Source of the DNA: Xanthostigma xanthostigma
Taxonomy: Eukaryota; Arthropoda; Insecta; Raphidioptera; Raphidiidae
Length of the DNA stretch: 64,000 nt
Direction of reading: 5' to 3'
NCBI GenBank assembly: GCA_963575645.1
Contig: OY754476.1
Location: 682,001-746,000, forward strand
Shown: positions 1 to 11,900 of the stretch, piece after piece
How positions within the stretch are numbered: position 1 is the first letter of the stretch
Layout of the letters: the number at the start of each line of letters is the position of its first letter
Made by a program: the position numbers and the translations under genes
Notes under the pieces: generated by a model
Told to the model about the DNA's origin: nothing
Seen by the model: the letters and a program-made list of their open reading frames with translations, nothing else
Database searches by the model: none

Positions 1-874
1 ATATTAATTTCGCGCTGAAAAATTGTATTTCATACGGTTACGATTACTTTTACGACGGCTGAAGTCAGCTTCCCCAAAATCAAAGCATATTATTACATAA
101 TATTATAATATGTACATTTCAAATCTGTGCAGGGGTTGTATAAGAGATTTTTGAAAATCTATAAAAATATAAAAAAATGAACTCTTTATCAAACTAACAA
201 TAGCTTTGTTATATTCTGTGCTGGAAGATTTTCATAGGTTTGAAAAATTCAGAAAAAACTAGCAGCTATATGTACTAATTTAAATACTAATAATAAAGAA
301 ACAACTTTCGATTTATTACAAAAAATTCAGAAAATACGAATCAAGAATAAAGGAATTAGATTTAAATATTAAAGATTAAATATAATTTGAAACTAAAAAC
401 ATGCTATTGACGTAATAAAATAAAAATATGCTTTTAGTAAAAAAGTAAAAATAATGTAATTTCCTTTTATGGCTTTCAATGTGAAAAAAAAATATAAATA
501 CTTACGTAGATATATATTTCTAAAGAAACCTCGAAGATATATTTATTCACGAAATTCTCTGTAGAATTGTAAAAAAATCAATAGAAAACAAATCTCATTA
601 TTAGGTAATTGAGGAGCTTCGTTTCAAAAACATTTTTACATGTGAACTAAAATTCAGTGTTTTACTCAAAAACTTGTCTTGATGAAGAACCTCTGAAAAA
701 AAATTCTACCAATTTGCAGAAATATAATTTAACAATATCTCAACGATTTTCTGCAATTATCTTTATTTTAGTTTCCATGAGCCTAACAGTTTTTGAAATC
801 ACTCTCCTCAATTATTATAAGTTTAGTTTCAACTTTCTACAAATGTAATATTTCTCCAACAAAAGAAAGGTTTG
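1..874. other. AT-rich non-coding stretch
   Basis: No gene or recognisable repeat end was found here. The short open frame at 657-848 has no protein family character and looks like chance in AT-rich DNA. Confidence 0.5.
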
Positions 875-1563
875 TTAAGGAGGTTGAGCCGTTTTATGAA
901 GATAGGTAGTGAAAAAAATCTGAAATAAAGTTTTTTAATAGATTTTTTGACAAAATTTTCTGTCAAAAATCCAAAATCATTAGGAGATTTATAAAGTTAA
1001 AAATTAAAAAAATACTTTTACATGTAGTCTTATGGAAAATATGTCAACCTAGCATGCAAACGGTACATTTTAATTTCTTGCAAATAACCAAATACATGTC
1101 AGCAGTTCCGAAAACTAACTATGTAAAGCATCGATGTCTTACGCATATTTTAATATTTTTTTCAATTTAATTAGGACTTTTAATCAATAAAAAAATTTAT
1201 TAAACCTTAGTACTTTTCAATTTTGGACTTTTATTCTTGACAACTTTAACTGAATTTTCAATTTTTTAATGATTTAATTTTAATTTTTATTATTTCTAAT
1301 TTCTTTTTTTAATTATTTACTGCAAATAATATGTAAAATACAAATATTTACATAAATTTATTTTTTCTAACCTAACTTTGTACAAATTAATAAAATACTG
1401 AAATAATTAATAATATTAAAAAAAATTATTTATTTATGCCTTTATGGCAATAATTTATTGGTATCATCAACCTACACCCTTTTGTAAAAAATTATTATGG
1501 AAAAGTTCCTATTTAGAATTCGACTTACTTTTGATTGGGACTGTAACGCATCAACCTCCTTAA
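875..1563. mobile_element. TTAA-flanked terminal-inverted-repeat element
   Basis: The left end reads TTAA then GGAGGTTGAGCCGTT, and the right end, read in reverse complement, gives GGAGGTTGATGCGTT, again bounded by TTAA. Inverted termini with a TTAA on both sides fit a piggyBac-type target site, but the termini do not begin with the usual CCC, so the superfamily is uncertain. The interior is AT-rich with no transposase frame, so the element is non-autonomous. A second element with a similar start (GGACGT) lies at 9429-10303. Confidence 0.5.
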
Positions 1564-2385
1564 AGTAAGAATGTTAGAACACAAAGGCAGCTAAGAATTG
1601 ATTTTATGGCAATATAAAACAAGAATTTTGTATTACATTGTATTTAAATTAAATAACAGACATTAAAACCGCTCTTTGAATCGATAACCAAATAAAAACA
1701 TATATAAGACATAAATAAATGCAATTACTTAAACACGATACAAAATTTTTGATATGTATGATGTACGAAACCAGTGGTGTATTGTACTTCAAGGGATTAA
1801 GCCAATTAAAATTTGGAACTTCATTATAATGTCACACATCTTCGAAAATATATGTCATTACGCCCTAAATTATTATTTCGGATAAGCTCTCGGACGTCCT
1901 CTATTATCGACAGTTTTTAGATCCAAAACTGTTTAACTTATTTTAGGTATAGCTCGCTAGCAATCAAGATTCTTATAAGCAAAGACATTAATAATAAGTT
2001 AACATTTGCATTAGAAAACCTAATTTACTCTGAAGTCATTTCTCGTTTGCAATGAATACCTTAATTAATAAAAGCAATGAAATGAGATAAAAAAAAAATA
2101 TAACCGCGGATGAGTAAATCCTTATTGTATACAAGACAAAGCAAGTGCAATATCTATTTAAGTCCTTTCAAAAGAGACATGATCAAAAGCGCGCAGCTCG
2201 TTTCTTAATTGGATTGGGAATACGTCGGCTAGGTTCGTATAAGTCACAAGTTACAACTTCCTTAAGACGAAAGCCAAGTCTATCTTTTGACGTTTGACTA
2301 AATGTTGTATGGCATTTGTCAGCCATGCTGCGTTTCCCTAAAATTGAACCCAGTTAAAACGCATCAATTCAAAACGAATTGTATA
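1564..2385. other. Non-coding, nothing recognised
   Basis: No open frame, inverted repeat or copy of another element of the window was recognised in this stretch. Confidence 0.4.
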
Positions 2386-2393
2386 TTAATAAT

Positions 2394-3255
2394 TAGTGTT
2401 GGGCGATTATGAATGATATAATAGAAATATTTCGATTATGGCCGAATAATCGATCATTCGATTATGGCAACCGAGATATCATTCGCTTGAATCGATTATG
2501 AAATATGAAATGAATATTAATCCCGACACAGTACTATTGCTATGTCGACTGCTGATTATATTGTGATATATCGATATATCATTCGGTTTCTGCATTTACA
2601 TGCACTGGGATGGGAAGTCTTTGCTAGCACTGGAGAGTGGGGGTGTTTCGATTGTACATACTTTGTTGTACTTATAGTTGAATAATGAAGTGACGCGGTG
2701 CTTGTATTAATTTAAATGATATTCATAATCATGACATAAGAAACAATCAAGACATTAGACTAAAGAAATGCAGATTGAAAACGTCTCAGAAAAATCCATC
2801 CTACTTTGGCAGTGTTTTATTTAATAAACTACCAAATAGCTTAACTGAAATTCAGTGTGGTAAAGAATTTAAGTTCAAACTTAAATCAAATTCCTAAAAA
2901 ATGTTTTTATGACATTAAGGATTTTTTAAATTTCAATTTTAATGTTTAACTCATTATTGACGATGTATCCATCTAGGGCATAACAAATATATTTCTATTC
3001 GATCATACCAGTGATTCCATTATTAATATTGTGTTAAGTAATATTAACAAATCGAAATTGCAAAGTTAGAACATAATTCATAATCGATATTTTGAATGAT
3101 CATTCGCTTATACTGTAAAAGTAAATAAAACGAAATAAATAATTTCCTAGTTTGCGCATCATTCATAATCGATAATTCGAATGATCATTCGATTATAAAA
3201 ACAGATTATTTCGATTCATTCGATTATTGAAATATATCGATTATGCCCAACACTA
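2394..3255. mobile_element. Non-autonomous hAT-type transposon (862 bp)
   Basis: The element begins TAGTGTTGGGC and ends GCCCAACACTA, and is flanked by the identical 8-bp duplication TTAATAAT (2386-2393 and 3256-3263). An 8-bp target duplication and this kind of terminal repeat are diagnostic of the hAT superfamily. Both subterminal regions are packed with repeats of the CGATTATGAATGAT / ATCATTCGATTAT type, which would be candidate transposase-binding sites. There is no transposase frame. A fragment of a non-LTR retrotransposon lies inside (2715-2897). Confidence 0.85.
2715..2897 (+). pseudogene. Non-LTR retrotransposon reverse-transcriptase C-terminal fragment
   Basis: Translation in one frame gives about 60 residues ending at a TAA, including the motif LFNKLPNSLTEI and a basic stretch ending FKFKLKSNS. 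This matches the tail of Jockey/CR1-type LINE polymerases, where a ...YNKLP...FKKKLK... segment follows the polymerase domain. No start codon or upstream polymerase motifs remain. It sits inside the hAT-type element 2394-3255, so it was either captured by that element or inserted into it. Compare the longer copies at 36687-37148 and 50538-50741. Confidence 0.6.
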
Positions 3256-3820
3256 TTAATAATTGCCCGTAGCTCAAACGCATTTTTTGACAGAAATGGC
3301 CATCGTCAGATAACTCATTCTTTGTCAAAATTATCGAAAGTGTGACAGTTCAGGGTACACTTGATCAAAATGACTGCGGCGTAACATCAACAAATGATAT
3401 TCATAAAGTGAAAAAAATCGTTAAAGTCCCGACGGTGACATTGATTGAAAATAAATTTTTCTTATATCGCGCTATGAGGGTGACTTAACAATATTAATAG
3501 CTACTTTAGCAAGATCTAATTCTAACTGTATATTTAAAGATGTAACAATTATTATTATTTTATTCAACATATTTGTTAACATAAGTTTGCAGCATGAATA
3601 CTATTTAATTCAACACATTTATTAATTTAAGTTTTTTAACATCAACACTACTTCCAAGTTCATACGCTCTGCTACCATATTGCCTCTGTTTTTTCTACAT
3701 GACCACCAGGGTACACCAGTGGCGGCGTGGCTTTTTAAGACGTGGTGTTACAAAGAATATATTTGAAATAATATAATTATAATATATCGTAAGCGTTATC
3801 TGTTATAAAATAGAACATAC

Positions 3821-3949
3821 CTTTCTTTCTGTCATCACGTAAAGATGCATCAACTTGGAATCAAAATGCAAATCAGGATTTACAGGTGATCCTTCATCAA
3901 CAGCTAAATCTCCGTACTCCAAAGCCGATTCAGAACTCTCCACGACCAC
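3821..3949 (-). CDS. Internal exon of a plexin-like receptor (end of Sema domain)
   Basis: This is a 43-codon exon, phase 0 at both ends. Upstream on the minus strand there is a strong acceptor with a long pyrimidine tract ending TTTTCAG (AG at 3950-3951). Downstream is a consensus donor GTATGT (3815-3820). The peptide starts VVVESSESALEYGDLAV, continues with DEGSPVNPDLHFDS and ends LMHLYVMTERK. The pattern 'EG-PV-x-D-L-x-F-D ... HLYVMTE-KV' is that of the last beta-propeller blade of Sema domains in plexins, just before the cysteine-rich PSI domain. Plexins are transmembrane semaphorin receptors that guide axons and cells. Its GC content is clearly above its surroundings. The next exons are not visible: downstream ones must lie before position 1. 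Sema-domain semaphorins are a less likely alternative, because the YVMTERK ending is more plexin-like. Confidence 0.72.
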
Positions 3950-5085
3950 CTGAAAATGAAAAGAAAAAAATTCGTTAATAATCATCAACATATTACTCAC
4001 AAAATTAATTACATAATACGAAAAAATCAAATTCACCGACTTAAAATAATAAAACTACCAATTTGGCAACAATTTGTTAACAGTTACAGTAAAATCAGAC
4101 ATATAGGTAATGTTACCTAATGTATATTGTAGCCATACAATTGCACTGAAAGCACTAGGTAGTTAATAGCATATATGTACTATTATATATACCAACTACG
4201 TATACAAACTAGATTTGCACGAAGTTTACAATGACCTACCCGAAAAAAAAATGGTACACTAACACAAAAAAACAGACAAGTGAAAGATAGCTGCCCTTTG
4301 AGAGAGTCTGTATTTTGTATTATATTTTGGGAGATTAATTTTGTCTCTCAAATTGCTCTTAAATTAAAAAAGTAGTATCGCTTAGAGAGGATAGCAGCAA
4401 AGTGGGAAAAGCGATCATGAGTCTTGACTAACGGCGATCAACTAAATGACCATTTATGAAAACACAAATCCGCCAGACCCAAAGCTCGTTTGTGCGCAGA
4501 AATGGCGCTACTATCTAACCCTATTTTCACATACTGTGTTCTGCTGTGTTGAGTTTCAAGCGACTGATCAGATGCTGATCACGCAGGTTTGACTATAGTG
4601 ACGTAATTCATTAAATGTTATAATGGATGTAAGAACAGTGAAGAAGTAATTTACACACGCTAGCTTGAAACTATAGAAACATTTCCAAGAAAGGTATGTC
4701 CTTAAAATTTGGGTAGAGCACTGCAGTATAGAAGTATAGGCAGCGTTGCAGATCGTGTGAGGTGAGCGCAGTGGTATTCTACAATAGTTGATCCGTGTAT
4801 CGCAAAGGAAGCCAATCGATAGGGTGAGAAGAAGGCAAAGGAAATAGTCATTTTTAAGAGAATGTCGCTACATCATACACGCTTTCAAACACTAGCTCAG
4901 TAGCGGGTCGTCGTTATTTTAGCAACATATTCTGTAAAAGCTTTCCAACAGTTTCTAGCAATAAATCCAGACATGCTTCTTCACTGTTTGCAGAATCGCT
5001 TTCGCTGCTATTTGTTAAAAAGAAAATTGTAATGACAACATGACGGCAAAGAAATCTTTGACATTTCATCAAAATATTGTCGTGT
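3950..5085. other. Intron of the plexin-like gene
   Basis: This is non-coding sequence upstream of the exon at 3821-3949 on the minus strand. Apart from the acceptor and its pyrimidine tract next to the exon, I see no feature. A slightly GC-richer part at about 4400-4900 has no extended open frame. Confidence 0.45.
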
Positions 5086-5087
5086 GA

Positions 5088-5605
5088 AATTAGAATATTT
5101 TGTTCAAATCTTTGATTAACGTCTGAATAGAACTCTTCAAATAAATAAAATTGTCGACCAATTTTTCTCAGACCAATATATTGACAAAAAATAAAAAAAT
5201 AACAAATCAATATAACATAAGATTCTTTCAAATTTCAATCATCGTGCATTCTATTACATAATATTAAATAACTAAATACTAATAATTTTTATATTTTTAG
5301 ATTATTCTGAAGAAGATCCAAAGCCGGATCTTATGTTATTTTTTTTTTGTCAATATATTGGTCTGAGAAAAATTAGTCGACAATTTTATTTATTTGTAGA
5401 ATATTTTGTGATTTTAAAAAAACTAAACAAACTCGAAAATACATTTAATAAATAAAATTATCGACCAATTTTTCAGACAAATAATATATTAACAAAAAAT
5501 ATTATTTATTTTTTGTGTAATATATTTGTCTGAAAAATTGGTCGATAATTTTATTTATTGAAGAATTCTAATCAGACGTTAATTAAAGATTCGAAAATAC
5601 ATTAC
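5088..5605. repeat. Cluster of Penelope-like element terminal fragments in opposite orientations
   Basis: Three pieces of the same terminal sequence lie side by side. A minus-strand piece runs from GATTAACGTCTGA at about 5105 through GACCAATTTTTCTCAGACC to about 5225. A plus-strand piece at about 5280-5400 carries TTCTGAAGAAGATCCAAAGC followed by the same tail, but has lost the GAAA of the hammerhead-like core. A short palindromic pair follows at about 5450-5600, around ATATTAACAAAAAATATT. Penelope-like retroelements are known for tandem and inverted terminal arrangements. The 105-residue minus frame over 4914-5231 is a shadow of this repeat. Confidence 0.6.
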
Positions 5606-6294
5606 TGCAGAAACGTGATTTTTTAGCCTACCTCGTATAAAATAGCTGCTTTACATTTAAGCCATTATGACTCTTATAGGTATACAATTCTATTATTATA
5701 ATCTTAATCTAACTATTATAAGAATGCAACGTTTGAAGGATTTAAATTTATTTCATAGATTAGAAGCACTGTTTGTGTAATAATTCTGCAGTACTCGATT
5801 GCAGTTGAAATGAACAGCTACAATATATTGTATTCGACGTGCTCATTGAAGAGTTAGTACTGTAGAAAAAGTACTTGCATATCAGTTTGTCGAACATGTT
5901 CGTTTAACACGCAATCCTCTACAGGAAAATCAACTGGTACATGATTGTTAGAGTACTAATCATAAATAATCGGTTTTATTCGATATCGATTTGTTTTATT
6001 GTTACTGGTAACAATAGTTATTCTCACATTTTCCCTATTTGAATTAAAACACGTATATAGTTCCAATAAGAATGTCATTTTTGAACCTCTAAAAAAGGCC
6101 CTAAAAATGGTCAGATGGGGTCCATTTTAAATAGGGTTCGTGTGGTGATGAATCCCAACATGTGTACCAATTTTCGTTACAATCTATACACTCTTTCGAA
6201 AGTTATTGCCCGCTGATCTCAAATTAGTGCAATTTTGGTCCGACTCCTAGACCTGTGAGTTATAATTTATAGGTTCGCTTAATGGAACGGGATA

Positions 6295-6330
6295 ACATTG
6301 TTTCATAGCTTTAAAGCTATGAAACAATGT
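6295..6330. repeat. 36-bp perfect palindrome
   Basis: ACATTGTTTCATAGCTTT is followed immediately by its exact reverse complement, with no spacer. As DNA it could extrude a cruciform. As RNA it would form an 18-bp hairpin without a natural loop. It may be the core of a small fold-back element. No matching copy was noticed elsewhere in the window. Confidence 0.8.
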
Positions 6331-7113
6331 AAATCATATTCGCACCATGCAAAAAATACGTGGCTTATAATGTATGAGTCACTTTAATAGTATAGTTTTC
6401 AGGTTTTCAGTTTACTGTACATAAGAAAACGAAATAAAGCTTATAAATTTTAAACTGACGGAAAATAAATATTTTTTTGAATTGAAAAAAAATCCTTTAA
6501 AATAAAATTACAGAAAATAACATCGAATCAATTTTTTTAATTAAAACTTTAAGATTAAACCGATACATATTATATAAAACATTATTTGAATAACTTTGAA
6601 GCAGATTGTTCAATTTCATATTTATATACTTTTCATGTTTATCGAGAAATGACAAAAATGCAATAAATATTTTTCTTCGGTATTCTAGATGCATGTATCT
6701 TTTTGCTAATAAGCATTATACAAGATGTTTTCCACAAACAGTTTTCAATATAAACTTATAACAATATGAGACGAACGCAGATTTTACCTTTGTGTATATT
6801 TTTTCCTTTGGCCTTTTATTTATACTATAAAATTGTAAATCCAATACCTTTGTCACATAAAAGTGATTTTAGATTGCATATTTCTCCGTATATTCATGGT
6901 GTCTACACATTCTATTTCCAGAAAAACGTTTATGTAAAATTACCAATGTATAACATAGCTTCATAATATAACATCGAGGCTTTTGATATCAAAGGTTTAC
7001 TTTTCCTTCTATAGGTTAAGTCTAAAAATTCATTTTGGAAATTAAAGAATGTGTACAACACATCTGTATTGCAGACACAGAGTTCGCTTATTTAAAACAT
7101 TCTTAATTAAATG
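6331..7113. other. AT-rich non-coding stretch
   Basis: Two short open frames (6497-6694 minus, 6766-6966 plus) look like chance frames in very AT-rich DNA. No repeat termini were recognised. Confidence 0.4.
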
Positions 7114-7430
7114 TATAATACGCGCCACGAATCTAAAAAGCTCGGAAGTTAGATGCGAATGCGGGCTTACGCTTATACAAGTCTGTTGAAAAACTACAAA
7201 CTCACAACTCAACAAAACTAAAATATTGACAATAGCGTATTCGACTGTACTTTAAAGCAGGAAAGCGACAAGTGACAAAGGCAACGAGCGATCACGTCCA
7301 ATCACCGACGAACGCACGTTCCGTGCAGGTAGCTGGGAGGTGGTGGGAGTCTTAACGGCTCTAAAATGTGCCTTTGCGACGCTGTTTGTGACTAACTTCC
7401 GAACCTTTTGGAACCGTGGCGCGTATTATA
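7114..7430. mobile_element. Miniature inverted-repeat element, family 'TATAATACGCGCC', copy 1
   Basis: The ends are TATAATACGCGCCACG and its reverse complement CGTGGCGCGTATTATA, with subterminal GGAAGTTAG / CTAACTTCC also inverted. The interior is GC-richer than the flanks and contains GAACGCACGTTCCGTGC. A second copy in the other orientation is at 32168-32413 and shares the interior block running from the CACCACCTCCCAGC-type sequence to CAAGTGACAAAGGCAACGAG. Target duplication is TA or TATA, so a Tc1/mariner-like origin is possible. There is no coding capacity. Confidence 0.75.
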
Positions 7431-8603
7431 TATTGTTATGAATTAAAATTATCTATGCTGTTCATTTTTCCATATAGTTTTCACTAGCGTTGCGTGTGAA
7501 TATTTCGCTAAAAGAAAATAAATCATGAATTCGACATTGCCCGGAAATTACCGGAAATCATACAGCTTATAACCAAAAACTACCTTCATTATAATTTATT
7601 ACTAAAAGGTGCATATTCCGATTTAAGATTGCTATATAATCTCATCGATCGTGTTTTTTATTAAAGATTACCTAGTTTTACACATTTTTACAAGAAATGT
7701 TTGAAAATAGTTTCGTTGAAAAAACTTTGTCCGACATTTCACTTGAGCTTAAATTATAAATTAAGAAATCTTCTTTCTACTTTATTTAAAATAGTTCGCT
7801 CAAACCTATCGACAAAAAATATATATCTGAGACATATTTTGATAGGTTTTGTTTAATAAAAAAAATGTAAATTAAACAAAGGTCATATTTAACCACTATT
7901 AACAAATACACTAAGCGTGTTTCAAAATTTTCTTTTTTTTAAATGCAAAGGAAACTTTAATTCTTGTTTGTGTTTGAAATACGTATCGAAATGTCATTCA
8001 ATGAAGTTATTACAATTATTATAATTGTGAAAACTTCTTTATTCGTGTTTTATTTCAAAAACAAAATAGTAGAAATAAGTTATTTACAGAGAATTAACAT
8101 TTCCACTTTATTGTAAAAATATTAGTCCAAATATATTTTTTTAAGTTTTGAAACACATTGTATCAGCCGACAAAACACAAAAAAAGTATTCAAAAAATCT
8201 TTGTGAAGACAATGACCGGCCATGACCTTCTACAATTAATGATCAAATACTTTATTATATTATTTTTTCCAATGACTAATACTCAACAAGTGTTAGTAAA
8301 TATTTTACCATCTTCATAAAAAAACTATTAAATGTAATCATACCTAGATTTATATTTAGAAAAAAGTTTAACCAGAATAATTTGCTTATATTTCTATTGG
8401 TTTTAGCTATATAAAAAATGTAAACATCATAAATATTAATTTTAAGACATTTTTAATTCCATGGTTTATTTTAATGTACATTGCTTAAATTATTGGTACG
8501 GACAAACTTCTAAAATTACAAAAAAAAAAGAGCAATTGCAGCTATGATACAAAAAATAAGCAACTGTAAAGCATATTTTTAGAAACCTTATTACTAACTT
8601 TAC
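7431..8603. other. AT-rich non-coding stretch
   Basis: No gene, repeat boundary or conserved block was recognised between the miniature element ending at 7430 and the hAT element at 8612. Confidence 0.4.
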
Positions 8604-8611
8604 CTTGTGAA

Positions 8612-8961
8612 TAGAGCTGAAACAAACCGTATGTATTCGTTACTGAGTAACGGGTACATCATCTGACTCGAAGTAACGAATCGTTACTTACAAATTCATT
8701 TCGTTACTCGCATCTTTCGCATCCATGTCAGTTCGACACGTTTGATGCGGTTATATGTTATACGAACGAAGTCATATCTTATCACGTATGCGACGCGCTT
8801 GGATGCGATGGTACATGCTTGATGCTGTTGCCTGGTTAGTACACGATTGTATGTCGTATAAAAAGTAACGAGTAACGTAACGATACGAAAGTAACGGGTA
8901 CTGGTTGTTTAAGTAACGAATACATACGAGTACACAATTTCTCGTTACTTTTACAGCTCTA
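8612..8961. mobile_element. hAT miniature element (350 bp)
   Basis: The element starts TAGAGCTGAAACA and ends TTTTACAGCTCTA. Exact 8-bp duplications CTTGTGAA flank it at 8604-8611 and 8962-8969. The interior carries at least ten scattered copies of the short motif GTAACG / CGTTAC on both strands, which look like subterminal transposase-binding repeats. There is no open frame of interest. It is a non-autonomous hAT element. Confidence 0.88.
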
Positions 8962-9428
8962 CTTGTGAATATTCACTGGTTCAACATAATCACGAAAAGA
9001 CACTGTTTTAAAATCCAGAGACAAAATTTCACTTTAAAAAAGTTCAATTACAACGCTGCTTGTATATCTTGAAAAAAAGAAGTTTCTATGAGAAACACAA
9101 GTTTTTAGAGCGAATATCAAAAAAGTTTTAATTAGAAAAATCCGTCGCACGTATTTTCAAATAACAATTTTATGTTAAATGTAAATGTTAAAATTTTTAT
9201 AAAAACCAGCTTTAAAATTATTTATTAAAATTCTTTATTATAAGCGCTTTCGACCAAAAAAAGTCATCACCAGATAATTAATTAATTAAATTATTGTATT
9301 TCTAGTTATAACATTTTATATTGTAATGATTAAAGAATGAAAGGTTTTATCTCAAAAAGGCAAAAATTTTTATATTAAAGGTTATTGGAAAGGCAAACAT
9401 TAATTACATAAATCGTATAATGAATTAT

Positions 9429-10303
9429 TTAAGGACGTAGTCTGGTGTTCGGGTTTCGGAAAATCGAATTAATTTTTTTTACATTTTTAGTAAGTAGTAT
9501 AATATATTGAGAAAATACCGTAAAAATTTTAGACCGAAATATTAAATATTTACAAAAACAAAGCTATAGCATATAGTCGAGAGCAGCAACGGTCTTATGG
9601 TAAGACTCTTACCTGCTCTTACCTCTCAATTGTTATCACGTTACCTTTATACTCTCGCAGAGTAGAGCAAACAAATTAGCAGAAAACGATGCCTTTGAAG
9701 AAACGGAAGGTTTAATATACACCAGGCATAGCTGATTAGTGTAAATATTCATTTTTATTTTTTTGTAAGAAATCTGAAATCGAAACTTTAAACGCGTTTT
9801 TCTCAAAACTACGTTTTTGTAAGCGGCGCGGGTGATTGAAACAATTGTATACAACCGATTGTTTTCAATTTTGCACAGGGTATTTTAAACAACAATAGCT
9901 CCGTCCGGTACTAGAATTACTTAATTATAAAAATTATTTCTATTTTTTTTAATCACGATTTTCTCGTTTTTTTTTAAATCCGCCATTTTGTTATTTATCA
10001 ATAAAATTTTTTTTTTCTAGTACAGGATAGAGCCGCAAGCCTACGAAACAATAACCAATTTAATTTTTATGATTCAGATAAGTGACGTTATTACCCGCGC
10101 TACCCACCTACCTCCATTTAAAGTTGTCTACTTTAGGTTAAAAAAACAATTATAAAATGGCGTAAAATTAAGCAAAAAAAATTTTTTTTCTTTGTTTACG
10201 ATGTCAGTAAAAACATGTAACAAAATTGAAATGATTGTACATTATTTTGTTATTAAAAAAAAAATCTGAAAAAAGGGTTGAAAACGAGGTTGAACGTCCT
10301 TAA
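9429..10303. mobile_element. TTAA-flanked element with GGACGT ends
   Basis: The left junction is TTAA GGACGTAGTCTGG (TTAA at 9429-9432). The right junction is GTTGAACGTCC TTAA (10300-10303), so the terminal GGACGT is inverted. The body is AT-rich with no transposase frame; the minus frame at 9636-9854 is probably spurious. It resembles the element at 875-1563 in target site and in the first bases of its end. The inverted similarity beyond the first bases is weak, so the element call is moderate. Confidence 0.45.
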
Positions 10304-11397
10304 TACAGAAATAATTCATTTTTATTATTATTGATACTATACTATATAATATATAATTCCAAGTTGTAAACAAAAATAACGACAAGTACCCGGCTCAAAA
10401 TCGATAAATGTTCAATTCCCTGTGATTACGACAGAAGATAATTTATTACTACTTAACCTGAATGTACCTAATTCCCTGAAGTTTAATTAAATAAAATTGC
10501 TGTTAGACAATGTTTTACTGTTGGTCACCTGCTTAAATTAGCCAATTTTGCTAGGAACCATATGAAAGGCCTTTGACTTCGTGACTCTTTATAAGTTGGT
10601 CACCTGTCTAATTTAACTACATTTTAGTGGTAAGTGGGCAGCACGCCACAGGCTTCGCTAAACAATATGAGATGTATAGCTGTGTTCAAATGCTATTAAT
10701 ATTATTCTGGATGGTAGGTTAACCACGTAATTATAGAGAGAACTATCAATTATCTTTATTTATTCATACTTAGACACTTCGATGAAGCATTCCTTTAATA
10801 TCTAACAATTATATTTTGAATTACAGTACGAGGTAAACTTTGGCACATACATGATCTTTGCGAATTTAATATAGATATTCGATGAATAAATAAATCAAGG
10901 TACAAATTTGTGTATTGATTTTGAACACAAGCGTTCAATATTCAAATAACACCCATGCAACAATAATTATAATATAAACAATAAGTTCATCTGCTTTGCA
11001 TTTTTATTGATCTAGTTAAAATTTGTTTAATTTATACACGACAGTCGGATAATTATTGAAAACAAATATTTTCAATCGGATAATGGATTAATTGATTCAA
11101 AATATTAACGGGTTTCGTCGTCTTTGCTTTAAAAGTTAGCAGCAGAGAGACTAGCATTATTACAACAAAACAGGCAAAAGTACCTAAGTATTTACTTTCT
11201 CTATCTACCCACTAAAAGTTGGTGCGTATGTTTCAACTTAGTGAAACTGAAGATTTATACGAGTTATGCAATTTACAATCATGCCCCGTCTTATATAACT
11301 GTATAGAATACAGGTTGCCTTCTTTCCGGTGTGCCACAAAGCTCTATATCGAAAGTTGTGCCAGAGAGCTGATCTAAATAATAATAATTTAACACGT
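10304..11397. other. AT-rich non-coding stretch
   Basis: Nothing is recognisable apart from ordinary AT-rich sequence, with CTTATAAAGAGTC-like fragments on the minus strand near 10590. Confidence 0.4.
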
Positions 11398-11400
11398 TAA

Positions 11401-11897
11401 GGGCTCTTGTTAATGACCGTTTTGGTCAACAGGTAACGGGCCGACGCGAAACGGTTACCTTTGTACACGATCCGCTTCTATACGTGAGCGCGTCAGTTTT
11501 ATACTTAAAGGGCAAGTACATTATGTCTTGTTTGTTTATTTTTGTGATTTTCTAAAGTCTTGTCCCAACTGGCCTATTATGATCAAGGCTAATTAATAAA
11601 TCCATATCAATATCAATTTTAAACTCCATATTCACAAAGAGCAGCACAAGGTAGGTAGGTATAGGTAAAGACGTGCGCGCACATCTGTTGTCGTAACAGA
11701 CTTCTATGAAATGACGTGGTCCACTGCATCGGACCGACCGCCGTCGCGCCGACGGGCGACGTGCGGGTATCCGTTGAATTTTGTTGCAGCGGTTACATGC
11801 CCGTCGCGTTAACAAACATCCACACTAACTTACTGAACACTGCGCGTCGGCCCGTCATAAAAATCGGGCCATTATCCGTTGTCGTTAACAAGAGGCC
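11401..11897. mobile_element. PIF/Harbinger-type non-autonomous element, copy 1
   Basis: The ends are GGGCTCTTGTTAATGAC and, on the other strand, GGCCTCTTGTTAACGAC. They are flanked by TAA on both sides (11398-11400 and 11898-11900), a 3-bp target duplication typical of PIF/Harbinger. Subterminal GGGCCGACGCG is also inverted (GGGCCGACGCGAAACGG on the left, CGCGTCGGCCCG on the right). The centre preserves the start of a MADF-like frame on the minus strand (11552-11629). A relative with the same interior in the opposite orientation is at about 29672-30292. Confidence 0.78.
11552..11629 (-). pseudogene. MADF-domain protein fragment in Harbinger element
   Basis: The frame begins MEFKIDIDMDLLISL and continues DHNRPVG before being lost. 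A 'LI..V..RPVLWD' motif is the first helix region of MADF/Myb-like DNA-binding domains, such as the accessory protein encoded by PIF/Harbinger transposons. The copy at 30038 keeps VHNRPV and, after a frameshift, the next part WDKTLENHKNKQARHNV, which supports the identification. Only about 26 codons remain here. Confidence 0.55.
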
Positions 11898-11900
11898 TAA

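Noticed and set aside
3803..4036. The full 77-codon open frame as the plexin protein segment
   Set aside because: The residues upstream of VVVESS come from the intron's pyrimidine tract, and those after TERK run through a consensus donor. Only 3821-3949 is taken as exon.
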